From Bacteroidota bacterium (GTDB taxonomy: Bacteria; Bacteroidota; Bacteroidia; Chitinophagales; Chitinophagaceae): DNA of 19,762 nucleotides. The notes under the pieces are model-generated. The model was not told where the DNA came from. It did not search any database and was given only the letters and a program-made list of their open reading frames with translations. Shown here piece by piece: positions 15,832-19,762 of the stretch; positions within the stretch are counted from its first letter, which is position 1; each line of letters opens with the position of its first letter. The DNA is taken from the NCBI GenBank assembly GCA_023423405.1, contig JAFAFR010000074.1, forward strand, positions 1-19,762, read 5' to 3'. The position numbers were made by a program, and so were the translations under genes.

Positions 15832-16260
15832 GTGCTGATCCGCGAGTCGCCGACCCTGTTCAACATCCTGAAGCTGGTCGGCGCGGCCTATCTGGTTTAG
15901 CTGGGCGCAAAGATACTGTTCAGCCGATGGGCCGGTTGCGAAAAACGAAACGGCGCTCTCGGACTTCGGGGCATTGCGTGTCGGTTTCCTGACAAACGCC
16001 CTGAACCCGAAGACGACGATTTTCATCGTCAGTCTGTTCATGCAGGTCGTTCAGATGGATACACCGCTGGCGACGCCGTCGCTTATGGGCTGTTCATCTC
16101 ACTGGCCCATGTGGTGTGGTTCGCGGCTGTCAGTCTGTTCTTTGGTGCTCCGCGTATCCAGAAACGGATTTTCGGCGTCCGCCACTGGATTGACCGGACT
16201 TTCGGCCTGTTGCTGGTCGGCTTCGGGATTGCATTGGCGGCGGCCAATATAGGCTCCTGA
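15832..16260 (+). pseudogene. Decayed LysE/RhtB-family amino acid exporter
   Basis: Three reading frames together spell the C-terminal two thirds of a LysE-family membrane transporter. First, 15832 on reads VLIRESPTLFNILKLVGAAYLV, then TAG at 15898-15900 in place of the usual Trp codon, then LGAKILFS. Next, after a shift somewhere in 15920-15950, comes FGALRVGFLTNALNPKTTIFIVSLFMQVV, the conserved loop and helix. Last, after a second shift near 16068-16072, comes DAVAYGLFISLAHVVWFAAVSLFFG to AAANIGS and TGA at 16258. About 65 N-terminal residues are absent because the pirin gene ends right before. The product cannot be functional. It is the only broken gene on this strand, next to the transfer module. 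Confidence 0.85.
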
Positions 16261-16276
16261 TTGTCTCCATAAGCCG

Positions 16277-16720
16277 TCAGTTTGCGTCCGGTTCCGGGTC
16301 CGTGCCGCTGTCCGGTTCGATGTCGCGCGACAGCTCTTTCAGGAACCTGTCTCCGCTCGCCAGCCTGCGACCGAGATTCTGCATGAAACCCTCGAACCGC
16401 TCGTTCCCCTTGATTCGTGCGGACTGCTTGGTGCTGTCCGGCAACGGCGGTGTCATCGTCAGCCAGAATTGGACGAACAAGGAAAGGGTCTCGCCGAGCA
16501 CGGCGAGATCTTCGTCCAGCGTGCCGATCTGTCGACCGATCCTGTCCAGGCGGCGCGACATGGCCGCTTCCAGCCGGTCAGACGTGTCGCCCGACAAGAA
16601 GGATGCGACGGCTGCCTCAATGATTGCGGATTTGGATACCTGACGGCGCAGAGACAGCGCCTCGACCTGTTTGAGTAGTTCCGGGTCGAAATAGACATTC
16701 ATGCGGGCGCGGGTCGTCAT
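16277..16720 (-). CDS. Ribbon-helix-helix (CopG-type) protein of a conjugation operon
   Basis: A 147-residue protein. The N-terminal MNVYFDPELLKQVEALSLRRQVSKSAIIEAAVASFL (about residues 7-42) is a ribbon-helix-helix DNA-binding unit. It is followed by a helical region with AMSRRLDRIGRQIGTLDEDLAVLGETLSLFVQFW and an acidic tail rich in E, D and P. It starts 10 bases after the traG stop. In Tn4371-like and plasmid transfer regions a CopG-type gene sits between traG and trbB; its role there is presumed regulatory or as a coupling accessory. Downstream trbB should follow but does not. Confidence 0.9.
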   Translation of the reverse strand: MTTRARMNVYFDPELLKQVEALSLRRQVSKSAIIEAAVASFLSGDTSDRLEAAMSRRLDRIGRQIGTLDEDLAVLGETLSLFVQFWLTMTPPLPDSTKQSARIKGNERFEGFMQNLGRRLASGDRFLKELSRDIEPDSGTDPEPDAN

Positions 16721-16730
16721 TGGCGGTTCC

Positions 16731-18716
16731 TCAAAGCTCGATGCCGTCGTCGGGGTTCATGGACGCCTGCCGGGCGATCATCCGCATCCGCGAGCGCAGC
16801 GCGCGGGCTTTGGCCGCGTTCACGTCCGGCTCATCGTCCAGAATGTCGAACTCCTGGGCGGGCGTTGTCGGCGGCGGGATAATCTCCTCATGCGCGGGCA
16901 ATTCCGGCTCGCGGCGGATGCCGGCATTGTCGGGATCGCCCACGGCCCCGCTGGCAGCGCTGGTTGCTGGCTTGTTCGCCGCCACGATGACGCGGCTCGT
17001 CCAGTCGTCGGTTGCCGACTTCGTCGCTGGAATCGATGGCAGATCAGGTGGCGGCAGGATGCGCTCCTGCAATCGCACGTCCTCGAAATACCGGGCTTTC
17101 TTTGCCCGGATCGGTGGCGTTCCCGCGACCATCACGATTTCGTCTGCGGGCGGAAGCTGCATGATCTCGCCCGGCGTGAGCAGCGGCCGCGCCGTCTCCT
17201 GCCGCGACACCATCAGATGCCCGAGCCAGGGCGCGAGCCGATGGCCGGCATAGTTAGTGGAATCACGCATCTCCGTTGCTGTGCCGAGCGAGTCTGAAAC
17301 GCGCTTGGCGGTGCGCTCGTCGTTCGTGGCAAAGGCGACCCGCACATGGCAGTTGTCGAGGATGCTGTTGTTTGGCCCATATGCGCGCTCGATCTGGTTG
17401 AGCGATTGGGCGATCAAGAAGGATTTGAGGCCGTAGCCAGCCATGAAGGCTAGCGCCGATTCAAAGAAGTCGAGACGGCCGAGCGCCGGAAACTCGTCCA
17501 GCATCATAAGCAGGCGATGCCGCTTGCCGAATAGCGTCAGTTCCTCGGTCAGCCTGCGACCGATCTGGTTGAGGATGAGCCGGATCAGCGGTTTGGTGCG
17601 GTTGATGTCGCTTGGCGGCACGACAAGATAGAGCGTGACGGGCTTCTTGCTTCCGACCAGATCGGCGATGCGCCAGTCGCAACGGTCCGTGACGCGCGCC
17701 ACGACCGGATCGCGATACAAGCCCAGGAACGACATGGCGGTGGACAGCACGCCCGACCGTTCGTTCTCGCTCTTGTTCAGCAGCTCGCGCGCCGATGAGG
17801 CGATGACGGGATGAACGCCGGCTTCGCCCAGATGCGGCGTGTCCATCATCGCGCGCAAGGTCGCTTCGACCGGGCGGCGGGGATCGGACAAGAAGTTGGC
17901 CACGCCCGACAGGGTTTTGTCCGGTTCAGCATAGAGAACATGCAGGATTGCGCCGACAAGCAGGCTGTGGCTGGTCTTTTCCCAATGGTTTCGCTTGTCG
18001 AGGCTACCTTCGGGATCAACCAGAATATCCGCGATGTTCTGAACATCTCGGACTTCCCATTCCCCCTGCCGCACTTCCAGCAACGGGTTGTAGGCGGACG
18101 ATCTGGCGTTGGTCGGATCGAACAGCAGGACGCGGCCGTGCTTCGCCCGAAAGCCCGCCGTCAACGTCCAGTTCTCTCCCTTGATGTCATTGACAATGCA
18201 GCTTCCCGGCCATGTCAGCAGGGTCGGCACCACGAGGCCGACGCCTTTGCCCGATCTGGTGGGGGCGAAGCATAGGACGTGCTCGGGGCCGTCATGACGC
18301 AGATAGTCGTGATCGTAGCGGCCGAGCAGGACGCCATCGGGGCCGAGCAGACCGGCCGCGCGGATTTCCCTGTCTTCCGCCCATCGCGCCGAGCCGTAGG
18401 TGGCGACGTTGCGGGCTTCGCGCCCCCGGATGATCGACATGAGGATGGCGGCGGCTATGGCGAGGATACCGCCCGATGTGGCGATGGCCGCGCCCTCCAT
18501 GAAGATCGTGAGCGCATAGGCGTCGAAGGAGAACCACCACCAGAAGAAGGCGGGCGGATAGTAGAACGGCCAACCGGCCAGATCGAACCAGGGACTGCCA
18601 AGCTGGGGCTGGAAGCCGAGCCGGAACGCCACCCATTGCGTTGCGGCCCAGGTCATCATCAGAACGACAATTAAAACGACGGTGATCTGCCCCCAGAGTA
18701 TTCGGCCTCCGCGCAT
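16731..18716 (-). CDS. traG: Type IV secretion coupling protein TraG/VirD4 family
   Basis: A 661-residue inner-membrane ATPase that hands relaxosome DNA to the mating channel. The N-terminus has membrane helices at about residues 6-30 and 65-95 with a Trp/Phe-rich periplasmic loop between. Then come YGSARWAED, Walker A APTRSGKG (151-158, K157) and Walker B LLMMLDE (402-408), with FPALGRLDFFESALAFMAGYG and SLNQIERAYG typical of the family. The C-terminal 130 residues are a low-complexity Pro/Asp tail. I chose ATG 18716, which has GGAG 5 bases upstream; a TTG at 18734 would add six residues. It lies between the LysR-type gene and the CopG-type gene, all on the same strand. Confidence 0.95.
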   Translation of the reverse strand: MRGGRILWGQITVVLIVVLMMTWAATQWVAFRLGFQPQLGSPWFDLAGWPFYYPPAFFWWWFSFDAYALTIFMEGAAIATSGGILAIAAAILMSIIRGREARNVATYGSARWAEDREIRAAGLLGPDGVLLGRYDHDYLRHDGPEHVLCFAPTRSGKGVGLVVPTLLTWPGSCIVNDIKGENWTLTAGFRAKHGRVLLFDPTNARSSAYNPLLEVRQGEWEVRDVQNIADILVDPEGSLDKRNHWEKTSHSLLVGAILHVLYAEPDKTLSGVANFLSDPRRPVEATLRAMMDTPHLGEAGVHPVIASSARELLNKSENERSGVLSTAMSFLGLYRDPVVARVTDRCDWRIADLVGSKKPVTLYLVVPPSDINRTKPLIRLILNQIGRRLTEELTLFGKRHRLLMMLDEFPALGRLDFFESALAFMAGYGLKSFLIAQSLNQIERAYGPNNSILDNCHVRVAFATNDERTAKRVSDSLGTATEMRDSTNYAGHRLAPWLGHLMVSRQETARPLLTPGEIMQLPPADEIVMVAGTPPIRAKKARYFEDVRLQERILPPPDLPSIPATKSATDDWTSRVIVAANKPATSAASGAVGDPDNAGIRREPELPAHEEIIPPPTTPAQEFDILDDEPDVNAAKARALRSRMRMIARQASMNPDDGIEL

Positions 18717-18719
18717 TAA

Positions 18720-18747
18720 GGCTCCAATCGACAAAATTAGTGGAGCC
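18720..18747 (-). promoter_or_regulatory. Inverted repeat containing the traG ribosome site
   Basis: GGCTCCA (18720-18726, + strand) and TGGAGCC (18741-18747) are perfect 7-bp inverted arms with a 14-base spacer. In traG mRNA the second arm contains the GGAG ribosome site, 5 bases before ATG 18716. A hairpin here would hide the site; alternatively the repeat is a protein-binding operator. Confidence 0.5.
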
Positions 18748-18897
18748 GATCAGAGAATGGGCATTTATGCTGGGATCAACAACAAAGGTGGAGTGGGAGG
18801 GCTACCGGATACTGTCGGCGACAAATAGGATGGGTTGTCGCGGCACTCTTCCGGCACTGTATTGGAAGTCATGGCTGCGAATCAGTCGGCGAAAGGA

Positions 18898-19762
18898 TCA
18901 GCGCATCTCTGTCGCGAGTGTGAGCAGCTTCATGAACCCGGGATCGCGATTGGAAGGCGACCAGACGGCCGAGAACGCGACCTTCTCGCTTTCATCGGCA
19001 ATCGGCAGGAAGGTAACATTTGCGGTGTTCGACGCTGCACTGTCCTCGACGAAGAGCGATATGCCGTGCCCGGCCGCGATCATCGACAGAAGCGCGCTGC
19101 GGCCGACGTCGACGCGGCGGATCGTCGGCGTCGACCATTTCCCGGCCGAGCGCAGCACGATCAGGTCATGGACCTGCGGGCCGGTGCCACCGTTGCGCAC
19201 GAGAAAAGTATCCTGCGAAAGCTGACGCCATTCCACATCCAATTGTGCCGCCAAGGGATGCTTGGCCGGCAGCGCCGCTAGCAGGCGGTCACGCCAGATC
19301 ACGCGGGAATGAAGGTCGGGGATGTCATGGGTGCAGGCCATGAAGGCGAGATCGAGCTTGCCTTCGCGCACCATGAACTGAGCGTCGCGCGCCGTGCCCT
19401 CGGTGATGTGCAGGTGGATACCCGGATGCTCGGCATGAAACCGCTCAAGTAACCGGTCAATGAAGCAGCCCGCCATCAGGGCATGAACGCCGATCCGAAG
19501 CTCGCCTTCCTCACCGCTCGCCTGCATCCCCGCCGTCTTGATCGCGCTATCGAGGATGCCGATGGCGTCATGGACCTGTTCTACGAAACGCCTTCCGGCT
19601 TCTGTCATCCGAACGCCGCGTGTGTTGCGGTCAAAAAGGGTGATGCCAAGGTCTTCTTCAAGCGCCTTGATCCGGGCACTGACGCTAGACTGGCTGGTGC
19701 CGAGCGCCTTGGCCGCGCGATGGAAGTGCGTATTTCAGAATTCGCGGACAGCGATTTCATTA
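18898..19762 (-). pseudogene. LysR-family regulator of the transfer module, interrupted by an in-frame stop (5' end outside window)
   Basis: From 19732 down, one frame reads NTHFHRAAKALGTSQSSVS and then ARIKALEEDLGITLFDRNTRGVRMTEAGRRF, the second half of a LysR winged helix. The full effector-binding domain follows (GELRIGVHALMAGCFIDRLLERFHAEHPGI to the end), ending at 18898. In the same frame TGA at 19735-19737 interrupts the helix-turn-helix after IAVREF; a CGA (Arg) to TGA change would explain it. The first ATG after it (19608) would give a 236-residue protein without DNA-binding helices. It is divergent from nothing here and is read towards traG, 164 bases before it. An intact LysR-type gene is usual at this place in related elements. 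A sequencing error at 19735 is the alternative. Confidence 0.7.

Larger units (their letters stand above)
16277..19762 (-). mobile_element. Partial conjugative transfer module (LysR - traG - ribbon-helix-helix), trb genes missing
   Basis: The order LysR-type regulator, VirD4/TraG coupling protein, CopG-type protein is the head of the transfer region of Tn4371-like integrative conjugative elements and related plasmids, where trbBCDEJLFGI follows. Here the third gene ends at 16277 and a truncated LysE gene of opposite strand ends at 16260, so the trb part was lost or moved. I see no integrase, relaxase or terminal repeat inside the window; the element extends or ends beyond 19762. Confidence 0.6.

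Overview
The window reads as accessory DNA from a high-GC alphaproteobacterium, probably of the Rhodobacteraceae (Paracoccus-like). This rests on codon use, AAGGA/GGAG ribosome sites and the kinds of protein family present; no rRNA or marker gene is here to prove it. I see no rRNA, tRNA, CRISPR array or intact insertion sequence.

Region 1 (1-7813, all + strand) starts with the 3' end of an AraC-family regulator. A run of enzyme genes follows: a YcaC-like cysteine hydrolase, a small SnoaL/NTF2-fold protein, a MoaF-like plus SnoaL-like fusion, a thiamine-diphosphate 2-oxoacid enzyme of the acetolactate synthase type, an aldehyde dehydrogenase and an S9 prolyl-oligopeptidase-family hydrolase. 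The last three are closely spaced (gaps of 52 and 38 bases) and probably form one transcript. The simplest reading is a small-molecule catabolic block in which a 2-oxoacid is decarboxylated to an aldehyde and then oxidised to an acid. The substrate is unknown.

Region 2 (8031-9751) is a divergent regulator pair: a TetR repressor (-) and a full-length AraC regulator (+), sharing a 194-base control region with inverted repeats. The DNA-binding domain of this AraC protein is about 80% identical (70/87 by hand) to the truncated one at position 1, so paralogous AraC genes flank the catabolic block.

Region 3 (9828-12004, - strand) is a three-gene operon: a short homoserine dehydrogenase-type enzyme, a class I glutamine amidotransferase and a Rid-family protein that lacks the deaminase arginine. 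It suggests an amino-acid-related pathway. Next come a small exported protein (12084-12407, -) and a chloroperoxidase-type alpha/beta hydrolase (12520-13350, -). A gene-free stretch of about 700 bases follows.

Region 4 (14049-16260, +) holds a beta-class glutathione S-transferase, a pirin and the wreck of a LysE-family exporter (N-terminus lost, one nonsense codon, two frameshifts).

Region 5 (16277-19762, -) is a piece of a conjugative transfer module: a LysR regulator with an in-frame stop in its DNA-binding domain, the TraG/VirD4 coupling protein and a ribbon-helix-helix protein. In related elements this trio is followed by trbB and the other trb mating-pair genes. Here the trb genes are missing and the module runs into the LysE pseudogene 16 bases downstream, so this looks like the broken edge of an integrated element. 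The ribosome site of traG lies inside a perfect 7-bp inverted repeat.
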